Assembly: GCF_029626235.1 (NCBI RefSeq)
Contig: NZ_JARUBO010000005.1
Location: 4,932,001-4,996,000 of the forward strand
Reading direction: 5' to 3'
Length of the DNA stretch: 64,000 nt
Source: Micromonospora sp. WMMD1120
Lineage (GTDB): Bacteria > Actinomycetota > Actinomycetes > Mycobacteriales > Micromonosporaceae
Part shown: positions 55,756 to 64,000 of the stretch, piece after piece
Position numbering within the stretch: the stretch's first letter is position 1
How the letters are laid out: every line of letters begins with the position of its first letter
Notes under the pieces: model-generated
Database searches by the model: none
What the model was told of the DNA's origin: nothing
What the model saw: only the letters and a program-made list of their open reading frames with translations
Program-made: the position numbers and the translations under genes

Positions 55756-58700
55756 ATGATGAGAACACCACGACGAACTCTCGCCGCGATAGCGGCCCTC
55801 GTGACACTGCTGCCGGCGACGAGCGCGGCGGCGGCGCCCCGACCGGCGGCCGCCCCGCAGGCGGCACCGCCAGCCCGGACGGCGGTCCTCGTGTTCCACG
55901 GCCCGGCGGCCGAGCAGCAGGACCCGGTTTCGCGCGCCGTCGACACCATCCGACAGCTTGCCGCCGGTCATGACATCGATGTCACGGCCACCACCGACCC
56001 GGCCACGTTCACCGCGGCCGCACTGTCGGCGTACCGCAGCGTGGTCTTTCTCTCCGCGACGGGCGCCGCGCTCAACCGCGACCAGGAGTCGGCGCTGCAG
56101 AGCTACGTCAAGGCCGGCGGCGGCTTCGTCGGCATCGCCGACGCGGCCCGCGCGCAGGTCGACTCCACCTGGTTCACCGGCCTGATCGGCGCCCGCCCGG
56201 CGGGCGCCATCCCGGTGGCCGAGCCGGTGGCGAAGGTGACCGCCAGCGGCGAGAACCCGCCGAACGAGACCAAGGAGAAGTTGACCGACGCGGACGCCAA
56301 CACCAAGTGGTTGGTCCGCACCCCGACCGCCTGGGTGGCCTACGAGCTGGCCGCCGCCAAGCGGGTGACCGGGTACGCCCTGACGTCGGCCAACGACTCC
56401 TCCGGCCGCGACCCGAAGGACTGGACCCTGCAGGGCTCCACGGACGGTCAGAGCTGGACCGATCTGGACAAGCGCACCGGCCAGACCTTCCCGGACCGGT
56501 TCCAGACCCGCCGGTTCGACATCGCCACCCCGCAGGAGTTCACCCGCTACCGCCTGAACATCACCGCCAACAGTGGAGAGCCGCTGACCCAGCTCGCCGA
56601 CCTGCGGCTGTTCACCGGCAGCACCACCGCCCCCGAACCGCCAGCGGTGAACCGCGCGGTGGTGAACATCCTGGACCGCAAGCACCCAGCCACCGCGTCG
56701 CTGCCGCTCACCCTGACCCGCTCCGACCGCTGGGAGAACTGGGACCCGAACCCGATCGGCAGCGTGCACACCCTCGCCCAGGTCGAGGAGCGGCACTACG
56801 ACGCGGGGGCGGGCGCCAACGGCGCGTTCCACCCGGTGTCCTGGTGCCGGGACTACGACGGGGGCCGGTCGTTCTACACCGGCATGGGTCACACCGAGGG
56901 CAGCTACGGCGAGGAGGCGTTCCGCGCGCACCTCGCCGGGGCGCTGAACTGGACCACCGGACGGGTACGCGGTGACTGCCAGGCCACCATCGCCGCCAAC
57001 TACAAGGTGGAGCGGCTCACCGCCGCCAACCAGACCGGGCAGCTCGACCAGATCGGCGAGCCGCACGGGCTCACCATCGCACCCGACGGCACCGTCTTCT
57101 ACGTCGGCAAGGCGGCCTGCCCGAGCGGCCCGATCGCGGACTGGACCAACCCGAAGGTCGGCCTGGGCTGCGGCACCATCCACTCCTGGGACCCGCGGAC
57201 CAAGCAGGTCAAACTGCTCACCACCCTGGAGGTGATGGGCAACCGGGGCAGCGGCTCCGAACTGGTGAAGAACGAGGAGGGTCTGCTCGGTATCGTGCCC
57301 GACCCGGCGTTCGCCGAGAACGGCTGGCTCTACGTCTACTGGATGCCGCACGAGTCGATCGACAGGGAGAAGCGGGTCGGGCAGCGGACCGTCTCCCGGT
57401 TCACCTACGACCGCCAGGCGCAGACCATCGACCAGGCCACCCGCAAGGACCTGCTGCGGTTCCCGGTGCAGATCCACAGCTGCTGCCACGCCGGCGGCGG
57501 CATGGCGTTCGACGCCAAGGGCAACCTCTACGTCGGCTCCGGGGACAACAACTCCTCGGAGGGGTCGCAGGGCTACTCCGGCAACAACTGGACCCAGGAG
57601 TACCAGGGCATCTCCTTCCAGGACGCCCGCCGTACGTCGGGGAACACCAACGACCTCGCCGGCAAGATCATCCGGATCCACCCGGAGCCGGACGGCACGT
57701 ACACCATCCCGGAGGGCAACCTGTTCCCGCCGGGCACCGAGAAGACCCGGCCGGAGATCTACGTGATGGGCGTGCGCAACATCGCCCGGCTCCAGATCGA
57801 CCCGGTGCACCAGTGGTTGACCGCCGGCTGGGTCGGCCCGGACGCCTCGTCGCCCAGCCCCACCCTGGGCCCGGCCAAGTACGAGACCGCCACCATCATC
57901 ACCTCGGCCGGCAACCAGGGCTGGCCGTACTGCATGGGCAACCGGCAGCCGTACCGGGACCGCAGCAGCACCGACGCGACGGTGCTGACCGGCTGGTACG
58001 ACTGCGACAACCTGAAGAACACCTCACCCCGCAACACCGGGCTGGTGGACATCCCGGCGGCCCGGGACAACATGATCTGGTATTCACCCGACGGCGGCGG
58101 CCCGGTCTTCCCGACGCGTACCGACGGCAGCGGCCTGCCCACCTACGTCGCCGCCGACGCCACCTACACCCAGCCGTACCTGCGCGGCGGCGGGCAGGCG
58201 ATCATGTCCGGCCCGACCTACCACCGGGAGCTGGTCGACACCACCAGCGGGGTGGCCTGGCCGGAGCACTGGGACGGCAAGTGGCTCATCGGCGACCAGT
58301 CGAACGCGTCCAACCGGGTCGCGGTCACCGTCGACCCCGCCGGCGTGCCGCAGGCCGCCCCACCGGTGTACGCCGAGTCGCTGCGGGCCATCATCCCGGG
58401 CGGCAACGGCGACACCCGTCTGCAGAGCTGGATGGACGCCAAGTTCGGCCCGGACGGGGCGCTCTACCTGCTGGACTACGGCGGCGGCTTCTTCAGCCTG
58501 CACCCCAACCAGAAGCTGATCCGGGTCACCTACACCGGCGGCGCGCCCACCCCGGCGCCGGCGGCCACCGCGGTCGCCGTACAGAACAAGCCGCTGACCA
58601 TCGCCTTCACCGGCGCCCGCTCCGGCGGGGTCAGCTACCGGTGGGAGTTCGGCGACGGCGCCACGTCGACCGAGGCGAACCCCCGGCACACGTACGCCGC

Positions 58701-59691
58701 CGTCGGCAGCTACACCGCGAAGCTGACCGTCACGTACGCCGACGGTGAGACGGCGACGGTGCCGACCGCGGTGACGGTGGGCTGCGCTGTGGCCGACGAC
58801 CGGGCGACCGTGTGGCTCGGTGACACCGACACCGGTGTGCCCAGTCGCGCGGTCGGGCAGGGCTGCACCGCCAACGACCTGATCGACGACGAGAGCACCT
58901 GGGCCGACCACGACGGATTCGTCCGGCACGTCACCGCGGTCGCCCGCGCGTTGCAGGACGACGACCTGCTGAGCAGCCGGGAGGCCGGCACGCTCACCCG
59001 GATGGCCGCCGCGTCCCCGATCGGCCGGGACGGGCACACCGGGTACGAGCCGCTCTTCGACGGCACCGCCGAGTCGCTGCTCGGCTGGCAACAGGCGCCG
59101 ACGGGATCGTTCGCCATCCAGCCGGACGGGTCGCTGCGGCCCAGTGGCGGTCTGGGGATGCTCTGGCACACCAGGGAACTGGGCGACTTCTCGCTGCGGT
59201 TGCAGTTCAAGGACATCGCGCCGGGCACCGGCCGGGCCAACACCGGCGTCTTCGTCCGGTTCCCGGACCTGCGAACCCCTCTGGAACAACGACCGCCGGG
59301 CAGTTGCGGCACTGTCGGCTCGGCGCGGACCTCCACCGCCTGGATGGCGATCTACTGCGGACACGAGATCCAGATCTACGACGGCGATAGCGGCGAGCCG
59401 CAGAAGACCGGGTCGGTCTACAACTTCGACCCGGTGCCGCTGGCCCAGGCCGGCGTGACGCCGAAGAACGAGTGGAACGACTACGAGATCCGCGTGGTCG
59501 GGCAGCACTACACGATGATCCGCAACGGAGTGGTGATCAACGAGTTCGACAACACGCCCGGCAAGCAGTCGTCGCGTGCCGGCGACCCGCCGACCGATCT
59601 GCGGCAGTTCCTGCGCGGCTTCATCGGTCTGCAGAACCACGGTGACAACGACCTGGCCGAGTTCCGCAACGTCCGCGTACGGGAACTCTAG
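55756..59691 (+). CDS. secreted ThuA / sugar-dehydrogenase / PKD / DUF1080 multidomain protein
   Basis: 1311 residues. A Sec signal precedes a ThuA-like glutaminase-fold domain that begins at about 40 (TAVLVFHGPAAEQQD, YVKAGGGFVGIADA), is split at 158-287 by an F5/8-type discoidin domain (KDWTLQGSTDGQSWTDLD, FTRYRLNITAN), and resumes to about 410 (WCRDYDGGRSFYTGMGHTEG). Next is a PQQ/sorbosone-type sugar-dehydrogenase propeller (417-930: GEPHGLTIAPDGTVFYVG, EEGLLGIVPDPAF, HAGGGMAFDAKGNLYVGSGD). A PKD domain follows (940-1008), then an unnamed 81-residue module (1010-1091), then a DUF1080 ConA-like domain (YEPLFDGTAESLLGW to the end). Likely an extracellular sugar oxidase/dehydrogenase with binding modules. 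No cofactor synthesis genes are nearby. Confidence 0.9.
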   Translation: MMRTPRRTLAAIAALVTLLPATSAAAAPRPAAAPQAAPPARTAVLVFHGPAAEQQDPVSRAVDTIRQLAAGHDIDVTATTDPATFTAAALSAYRSVVFLSATGAALNRDQESALQSYVKAGGGFVGIADAARAQVDSTWFTGLIGARPAGAIPVAEPVAKVTASGENPPNETKEKLTDADANTKWLVRTPTAWVAYELAAAKRVTGYALTSANDSSGRDPKDWTLQGSTDGQSWTDLDKRTGQTFPDRFQTRRFDIATPQEFTRYRLNITANSGEPLTQLADLRLFTGSTTAPEPPAVNRAVVNILDRKHPATASLPLTLTRSDRWENWDPNPIGSVHTLAQVEERHYDAGAGANGAFHPVSWCRDYDGGRSFYTGMGHTEGSYGEEAFRAHLAGALNWTTGRVRGDCQATIAANYKVERLTAANQTGQLDQIGEPHGLTIAPDGTVFYVGKAACPSGPIADWTNPKVGLGCGTIHSWDPRTKQVKLLTTLEVMGNRGSGSELVKNEEGLLGIVPDPAFAENGWLYVYWMPHESIDREKRVGQRTVSRFTYDRQAQTIDQATRKDLLRFPVQIHSCCHAGGGMAFDAKGNLYVGSGDNNSSEGSQGYSGNNWTQEYQGISFQDARRTSGNTNDLAGKIIRIHPEPDGTYTIPEGNLFPPGTEKTRPEIYVMGVRNIARLQIDPVHQWLTAGWVGPDASSPSPTLGPAKYETATIITSAGNQGWPYCMGNRQPYRDRSSTDATVLTGWYDCDNLKNTSPRNTGLVDIPAARDNMIWYSPDGGGPVFPTRTDGSGLPTYVAADATYTQPYLRGGGQAIMSGPTYHRELVDTTSGVAWPEHWDGKWLIGDQSNASNRVAVTVDPAGVPQAAPPVYAESLRAIIPGGNGDTRLQSWMDAKFGPDGALYLLDYGGGFFSLHPNQKLIRVTYTGGAPTPAPAATAVAVQNKPLTIAFTGARSGGVSYRWEFGDGATSTEANPRHTYAAVGSYTAKLTVTYADGETATVPTAVTVGCAVADDRATVWLGDTDTGVPSRAVGQGCTANDLIDDESTWADHDGFVRHVTAVARALQDDDLLSSREAGTLTRMAAASPIGRDGHTGYEPLFDGTAESLLGWQQAPTGSFAIQPDGSLRPSGGLGMLWHTRELGDFSLRLQFKDIAPGTGRANTGVFVRFPDLRTPLEQRPPGSCGTVGSARTSTAWMAIYCGHEIQIYDGDSGEPQKTGSVYNFDPVPLAQAGVTPKNEWNDYEIRVVGQHYTMIRNGVVINEFDNTPGKQSSRAGDPPTDLRQFLRGFIGLQNHGDNDLAEFRNVRVREL

Positions 59692-59699
59692 GAGTGACG

Positions 59700-61226
59700 A
59701 TGACCAGACGACTGACCGCCGCGTTGGCGGCGCTGCTGCTGACGGTGATCCCGTTGACAGCGCCGTCCGCCTCCGCCGCCCCCCGCGCCGAGGAACAGGT
59801 GCTGACCTGGACCGCCGACGACGACATCACCCGCTACAAGTCCGCGCCCACCACCGCCGTGGCCGGGGCGACCACGATCATCTGGGAGAACAGCGCGGCC
59901 ACCGGCAACACCACCGGCATGCCGCACACGCTGACCTTCGACACCAGCACCGAGGGCTACAACCACGACGTCACACTCAACATCCTGGCCAGCCCGTTCG
60001 ACGCCAGCAACGGCCGCCACCAGGCGACGGTCACCCTCACCCCGGGCCGGTACCGGTACTTCTGCTCGATCCCCGGCCACAGCCAGATGGTCGGCGAGCT
60101 GGTGGTGACCGACGGCGGCGGGGGCGGCGACACCACGCCGCCGACGGTCACCGCCACGGTGGCCGGTGACCAGGACCCCGACGGCAACTACCTCGGCGCG
60201 GCGACGGTGACCGTCACCGCCACCGACGCCGACTCGGGGGTGGAGACCGTCGAGTACCAGGTCGACGACACCAGCTTCACGCCGTACACCGCGCCGGTAC
60301 GGGTCACCGCGATCGGCGACCACTCGGTGCAGTTCCGCGCCACCGACGGGGCCGGTAACACCAGCGCGGTCGGGTCGGTGTCGTTCCGGATCGTCGAACC
60401 GGGGGAGGAGGACACCACCGCGCCGGAGGTCACCGCCGCGCTGGCCGGGGACCGCGACGGCGACGGCAACTACATCGGTACGGCCACCGCCACGTTGACC
60501 GCTACCGACAGCGGCTCCGGCGTCGCCACCGTCGAGTACTCGTTGGACGGGGCGGCCTTCACCGCGTACACGAACCCGGTCGTCGTGACCACTGTCGGGA
60601 TGCACATGCTGCACTACCGGGCCACCGACGTCGCCGGTAACACCTCGGCCGAACAGATGGCCCACTTCACCGTCGTCGCTCCACCGGCCGAGGACACCAC
60701 CCCGCCCACCGTCACCGCCACGGTGGCCGGTGACCGCAACGACGACGGCGCGTACGTCGGCGCGGCGACGGTGACCGTCACGGCCACCGACGCCGACTCG
60801 GGTGTGGCAACCGTCGAGTACGCGCTCGACACCGGCGCGTGGACCGCGTACACCGCGCCGGTCACCGTGCGCGCCACCGGGGCGCACACTCTGCGCTACC
60901 GGGCCACCGACACCGCCGGGAACGCCGCCGCCGAGCAGTCGACCACGTTCACGGTGGTGGCCGACGGCACCGACGCCTGCCCCGACTCGGACACCCGGGC
61001 CACTGTGGTCATCGACGGCGACGACACCGGGGTGGCCAACGTGGACACCGGCGACGGCTGCACCATCAACGATCTGATCGACGAACACGCCGACTACCCC
61101 GACCACGCCGCGTTCGTCCGGCACGTGGAGGCGGTCACCGCCGCGCTCCTGACCGGCGGCACGCTCGACCGACGGCAGCAGGGCGCCATCGTCCGGGCCG
61201 CGGCCCGATCGGACGTCGGCGCATGA
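59700..61226 (+). CDS. secreted cupredoxin with three Ig-like (OmpL47-type) repeats
   Basis: 508 residues; ATG 59700 fits the GGAG at 59691 better than GTG 59694. After the signal, residues 25-140 form a plastocyanin/azurin-like domain with type-1 copper ligands GMPHTLTF (His) and YFCSIPGHSQM (Cys, His, Met). Then come three 90-95-residue repeats, each starting DTTPP/DTTAP and containing SGVxTVEY and FRATD/YRATD-x-A-G-N. The C-terminal 81 residues (CPDSDTRATV ... RSDVG) match the module in the preceding protein. It sits 8 bp after that gene and could carry electrons from the dehydrogenase to the laccase (inference). Confidence 0.9.
   Translation: MTRRLTAALAALLLTVIPLTAPSASAAPRAEEQVLTWTADDDITRYKSAPTTAVAGATTIIWENSAATGNTTGMPHTLTFDTSTEGYNHDVTLNILASPFDASNGRHQATVTLTPGRYRYFCSIPGHSQMVGELVVTDGGGGGDTTPPTVTATVAGDQDPDGNYLGAATVTVTATDADSGVETVEYQVDDTSFTPYTAPVRVTAIGDHSVQFRATDGAGNTSAVGSVSFRIVEPGEEDTTAPEVTAALAGDRDGDGNYIGTATATLTATDSGSGVATVEYSLDGAAFTAYTNPVVVTTVGMHMLHYRATDVAGNTSAEQMAHFTVVAPPAEDTTPPTVTATVAGDRNDDGAYVGAATVTVTATDADSGVATVEYALDTGAWTAYTAPVTVRATGAHTLRYRATDTAGNAAAEQSTTFTVVADGTDACPDSDTRATVVIDGDDTGVANVDTGDGCTINDLIDEHADYPDHAAFVRHVEAVTAALLTGGTLDRRQQGAIVRAAARSDVGA
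60128..60970 (+). repeat. three in-frame tandem repeats of about 285 bp
   Basis: Units near 60128, 60414 and 60702 encode the Ig-like repeats. Units 1 and 3 share long identical DNA, such as the run encoding TVTATDADSG, so they look recently duplicated or converted. Confidence 0.8.
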
Positions 61227-61258
61227 GTCCTCGAACCTCACCGACAGGGAGTGCAACG

Positions 61259-62236
61259 ATGCCCGGACGTACCGTCGCCAAGCTGGCCACCGTGAGCGCC
61301 GTCATCGCGGCCTCGGTGCTGGCCGTGGCGCCCGCCGCTCACGCCGACCTGGTCACCCACTGTGTCGGCACCGGCGGCGCGGTGACAGTGCCCAACGACC
61401 TGCTCGTGCCGGCCGGCGAGTCCTGCGCGCTGACCGGCACCACGATCACCGGCAACGTCACCGTCGCCGCCGGCGGCAACCTGGTGGTCGACGGTGGCCG
61501 GATCAGCGGCGAGGTACGCGTCGCCGCGGACGGCTACCTCGACGCGACCGAGACGACTGTCGACGGTCAGGTGGTGCTCGCCGCCGGTGGGTACGGGATC
61601 TTCCTGAAGGACGCCCGCACCGGCACGGTCACCGTACGGCCGAAGGGCACCGCCACCATCGACAGCTTCCTGTTCGCCGAGGGGGCGACGGTCACCGGGC
61701 ACGTCACCGTCGACGCCGGTGAGGTCCGGCTCGACAACGGCACGCAGGTGCAGCGCAACCTCAGCAGCACCGGCACCTACTACACCGACCTGCACGACTC
61801 GTTCGTCGACGGGACGCTGTCGGTGCTCAACAGCGCCACCGGCAGCGTGGTGTGCGGCAGCGCGGTCCAGGGCCGGGCCACCTTCGCCGGCAACCTGGGC
61901 GGCGTGCAGCTCGGCCCGAACGGCGCTCTCGACAGCTGCGCCTCCGGCGGCTACTGGGGCGGGGACGTCAGCGTCACCAGCACCACCGGTGGTGTCACCG
62001 TCGACGACAACATCATCAACGGCCAGTTGGCGGTGACGTCCAACGACCCGGCCGCCCAGGTGGCCGCGAACAACCGGATCCGCGGCGGCGTGACCGGTGA
62101 CCAGGCGGCCCCGGCCGCCAACCGGGCGGCCCGGGTGGCCGCCCCGGACCGCGAGGAGGCCGGCGACGAGCGGGCCGAGGTCCGTCGTACCTCGGCGGTG
62201 CAGGAGGCCACCGAGGCGGGCGCCGCGAAGCTCTAG
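61259..62236 (+). CDS. secreted repetitive beta-solenoid-like protein
   Basis: 325 residues from ATG 61259, AGGGAG upstream. The signal ends at AHADLVTHC. The body is short beta-turn repeats of about 20 residues with alternating Val/Gly (TITGNVTVAAGGNLVVDGG, ISGEVRVAADGYLDATE, TVDGQVVLAAGGYG, TVTGHVTVDAG), as in right-handed solenoids or polymer-forming bactofilin-like proteins. Two Cys pairs occur (HCVG/SCAL, VCGS/SCAS). The charged tail (about 270-325) is disordered. It closes the secreted-redox run, 32 bp after the cupredoxin gene. Possible scaffold or adhesive (inference). Confidence 0.75.
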   Translation: MPGRTVAKLATVSAVIAASVLAVAPAAHADLVTHCVGTGGAVTVPNDLLVPAGESCALTGTTITGNVTVAAGGNLVVDGGRISGEVRVAADGYLDATETTVDGQVVLAAGGYGIFLKDARTGTVTVRPKGTATIDSFLFAEGATVTGHVTVDAGEVRLDNGTQVQRNLSSTGTYYTDLHDSFVDGTLSVLNSATGSVVCGSAVQGRATFAGNLGGVQLGPNGALDSCASGGYWGGDVSVTSTTGGVTVDDNIINGQLAVTSNDPAAQVAANNRIRGGVTGDQAAPAANRAARVAAPDREEAGDERAEVRRTSAVQEATEAGAAKL

Positions 62237-62250
62237 CTGATCGACGCGAC

Positions 62251-62281
62251 GGCGGCCGGTCACCATAGGTGATCGGCCGCC
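62251..62281 (+). terminator. terminator after the secreted-redox run
   Basis: 14-bp stem GGCGGCCGGTCACC / GGTGATCGGCCGCC (one wobble) with ATA loop, extended by further GC/AT pairs outside. It lies 14 bp after the stop codon. Confidence 0.8.
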
Positions 62282-62367
62282 GCCGTCGTACCGGGTCGGG
62301 CCCGTCGCGGCGGCGTCTGCGTGGTTGGTGCCGGCGTCGGAAGCATCCCGGATCGTGTTACAGGTCG

Positions 62368-62991
62368 CTAGTCGGAGCCTGGTGACGATGAGCCCGTGTG
62401 GGCCGGCTGGTCCGCCAACCGTGGCGGGGGTGTGAGCCAGGCGAGTGGTTGTCCGGTAAGGGCGGCGTCGGCGAGGCGGTGGGCGCTGGCGGTCTTGAGT
62501 GCTGCTCGTGAACTGTCGATCCAGCGCTGCACGTTGTCGATGCCCTGGTGGCGGTATTCGACGGCTTGAACGAGGCATTCCAGTTTGTCAGCGTCGCGGG
62601 CGACGACAGCTTCTGGTGTCTCGCCGGCTTCGTATTCGGCGACTGCGGCGGTGATGGCTTCGGCGACGGCTGGGGGACAGGCGGCAACCTGGTCGGCGGT
62701 GACGGCGGTGTTTGGTACGGCGGTGAGATAGCGCTTGGCGATGTGGGGGATGTCGGTGATTCGGGTTTCCTGGGTGTCGTGCAGGGTGCAGAGCATCGAC
62801 ACTCGGGCTGGATCGGCGCCTTCCATGGCGGCGAGCATCATTCCGATGAGCGCGGTCCGGAAGGAGTGTTCGGCGATGGATTCGGGGTGCTTGACGCCGG
62901 CGAACCACCAGCCGGTGCGGGCGGCGCGTTTGAGGACGCCAGCTTCGAAGATGAAGCTCATCGCTCCGGCGGCGTCGTGGTCGTCGGTCAT
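62368..62991 (-). CDS. HD-domain hydrolase (YfbR/HDDC2-like nucleotidase)
   Basis: 207 residues. HD superfamily: GVLKRAARTGWWFAGV, ESIAEHSFRTALIGM (first His), TLHDTQETRITDI (HD pair) and VARDADKLECLVQAVEY (last Asp) fit HDDC2/YfbR-like 5'-deoxynucleotidases, which dephosphorylate nucleoside monophosphates using a divalent metal. The C-terminal 30 residues are disordered and Pro/Ser-rich. Its start overlaps the stop of the HTH gene by 4 bp, so the two are co-translated. Confidence 0.88.
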   Translation of the reverse strand: MTDDHDAAGAMSFIFEAGVLKRAARTGWWFAGVKHPESIAEHSFRTALIGMMLAAMEGADPARVSMLCTLHDTQETRITDIPHIAKRYLTAVPNTAVTADQVAACPPAVAEAITAAVAEYEAGETPEAVVARDADKLECLVQAVEYRHQGIDNVQRWIDSSRAALKTASAHRLADAALTGQPLAWLTPPPRLADQPAHTGSSSPGSD

Positions 62992-64000
62992 CTGCCCGTC
63001 CCTGTGCCGGTGAGTCCGTCCGCCCGCAGGCGGTAGACGATAGAGGTTAGTTCCTGCCGCGACTGCGCGGAGATCCGGTCACCGTCCAGGAGCGGGACGC
63101 TGCGGTCGAGGAGCGCCCGAGCCGCGGCGGGGTTGTCGAGGGCGAGATTGCGTCGTGCGGCCAGCAGAGCCCAGACGTTGTGGACATTGAGGTCGACGAA
63201 GGGATGCCCTGGTTCGAGGCGATGGACCAGGTGCCGAAGAAGGGTTGAGCCGTGCCAGTCAGCGAGCGCGTCGGGCATGAAGGAGTCGTCGCGGTGGCGG
63301 TACGGGATCTCGCCCACCCAGTAGGCCGAGTAGTTGAGAGCCGCCCGCTCGCAGGCGTCGTCGGGATGTGCGCGGGCGATGAAGTTGCGTAACGGTTCCG
63401 GGTCCCCTTGGTTGGCGAGGGAGGTGACGACGGAGCGGGCGTCGGGCCACAGCGGTGACCAGGTGCGAAAGGTGGTCGTGCGGTGTGCTCGGGCGGTGGT
63501 CTGGGTGAGCCAACCTGCTGCTGCCTTGGTGGGGTCCATGCCGGCGAGGAAGCAGGCTTGCCGGTGCAGCAGCACGTTCCGATACCGTCCGGTTGCGGCA
63601 CGATTGGCGAGCACGTGCAGGTGAGCGAAGAACGCATATTGCTCGTCGACGGGCAGGGTTGGCCCGGACGCGACTGGGCCTCGGCGGGCATGAGCGATGG
63701 GTAGCCCTCTGGTGAATGTCGGCGTCTGCCCGAGCACGGCCCAGAGGATCAGGTCGGTCAGACGGTGGGTGAGTACGGACCACCCCAGCGGCTGTTCGGC
63801 GATGTCGCAGCGGTCCACATGTTCTTGCAGGACGGCAGCGAGGATGAGATCCGCCTCGGCGGCGTCGTCGAGTGCTGTGAGTAGGAGGGTGTTCGCGCCG
63901 AGCCGCCCGAGCCGGCGTCGGACGGCGATCGCCTGCCCGAGCGGTACCGCGGTGAATGGCCGGCGCCCGGATTCCCAGCTCTGCACGGTTACGCGATCGA
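62988..64000 (-). CDS. XRE-type HTH regulator with helical C-terminal domain, N-terminus outside the window
   Basis: Partial: the frame stays open to the window edge. The visible start is the recognition helix of an XRE domain (RVTVQSWESGRRPF), so the first 20-40 residues lie beyond base 64000; a GTG at 63986 is not the true start. The rest (about 310 residues) is helical, with TPR-like character (AALNYSAYWVGEIPYRHRD, NVHNVWALLAARRNLALDNPAAARALLDRS). No signal. It is coupled to the HD hydrolase, a pairing that suggests regulation or sensing linked to nucleotide turnover. Target unknown. Confidence 0.82.
   Translation of the reverse strand, partial: DRVTVQSWESGRRPFTAVPLGQAIAVRRRLGRLGANTLLLTALDDAAEADLILAAVLQEHVDRCDIAEQPLGWSVLTHRLTDLILWAVLGQTPTFTRGLPIAHARRGPVASGPTLPVDEQYAFFAHLHVLANRAATGRYRNVLLHRQACFLAGMDPTKAAAGWLTQTTARAHRTTTFRTWSPLWPDARSVVTSLANQGDPEPLRNFIARAHPDDACERAALNYSAYWVGEIPYRHRDDSFMPDALADWHGSTLLRHLVHRLEPGHPFVDLNVHNVWALLAARRNLALDNPAAARALLDRSVPLLDGDRISAQSRQELTSIVYRLRADGLTGTGTGR

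Overview
The window is high-GC actinobacterial chromosome, most likely from a Micromonosporaceae member (Micromonospora or a close relative). The basis is the strong third-position GC bias, GTG/TTG starts, many Tat and Sec secreted enzymes, HTH-DUF5753/DUF397 pairs, a CebR-type operator, a furA-katG pair and an ECF42/DGPF pair. The genus is inferred, not proven. I see no rRNA, tRNA, CRISPR array, prophage or complete insertion sequence.

Layout. 0-5 kb: a secreted SMP-30-like protein, a MalY/PatB C-S lyase, a decayed molybdopterin-oxidoreductase relic, an HTH-DUF5753/DUF397 pair and two small coupled ORFs. 5-11 kb: a PepSY membrane protein and a tightly coupled copper/haem export operon on the minus strand (CopC-fusion membrane protein, PCu(A)C chaperone, Tat-exported DyP peroxidase, CopC-like protein). 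11-17 kb: secreted and cytoplasmic proteins of unknown role, a hydrolase, a DUF3800-like protein and a trypsin-fold protein that has lost catalytic residues and carries FG-GAP repeats. 17-31 kb: carbohydrate island with a GH95 fucosidase, a large secreted GH67 alpha-glucuronidase, a LacI regulator, a four-gene ABC importer and a gluconokinase-type FGGY kinase. A shared GCAA-N4-TTGC palindrome ties the LacI gene to three of these units. 31-38 kb: a NarL-type two-component system, then an AhpD-like/4-TM/membrane-fused multicopper oxidase operon and OsmC.

38-46 kb: GH62 arabinofuranosidase behind a CebR box, DHFR-like and DUF6891 proteins, an SGNH hydrolase, a divergent TetR/oxidoreductase pair with two perfect 17-bp operators, and a GH11 xylanase. 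46-51 kb: ECF42 sigma factor with its DGPF partner, and furA-katG. 51-54.5 kb: polar amino-acid ABC importer. 54.7-62.2 kb: a run of secreted redox proteins on the plus strand (SLAC-type small laccase, a 1311-aa ThuA/discoidin/sugar-dehydrogenase/PKD/DUF1080 protein, a cupredoxin with three Ig-like repeats, and a repetitive secreted protein). The two middle proteins share an 81-residue cysteine-bracketed module that I cannot name. 62.4-64 kb: an HD-domain nucleotidase coupled to an HTH regulator cut by the window edge.

How it works together: xylan attack is spread over GH11, GH62, GH67 and the LacI-linked importer/kinase. Copper handling recurs in the 6.5-11 kb operon, the 35.6 kb oxidase and the 54.7-61 kb redox operon. 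The most interesting candidate system is the last one, a possible extracellular sugar-to-oxygen electron route (inference). Next comes the LacI sugar-acid regulon. All assignments come from reading translations and motifs by eye; no database search was run.
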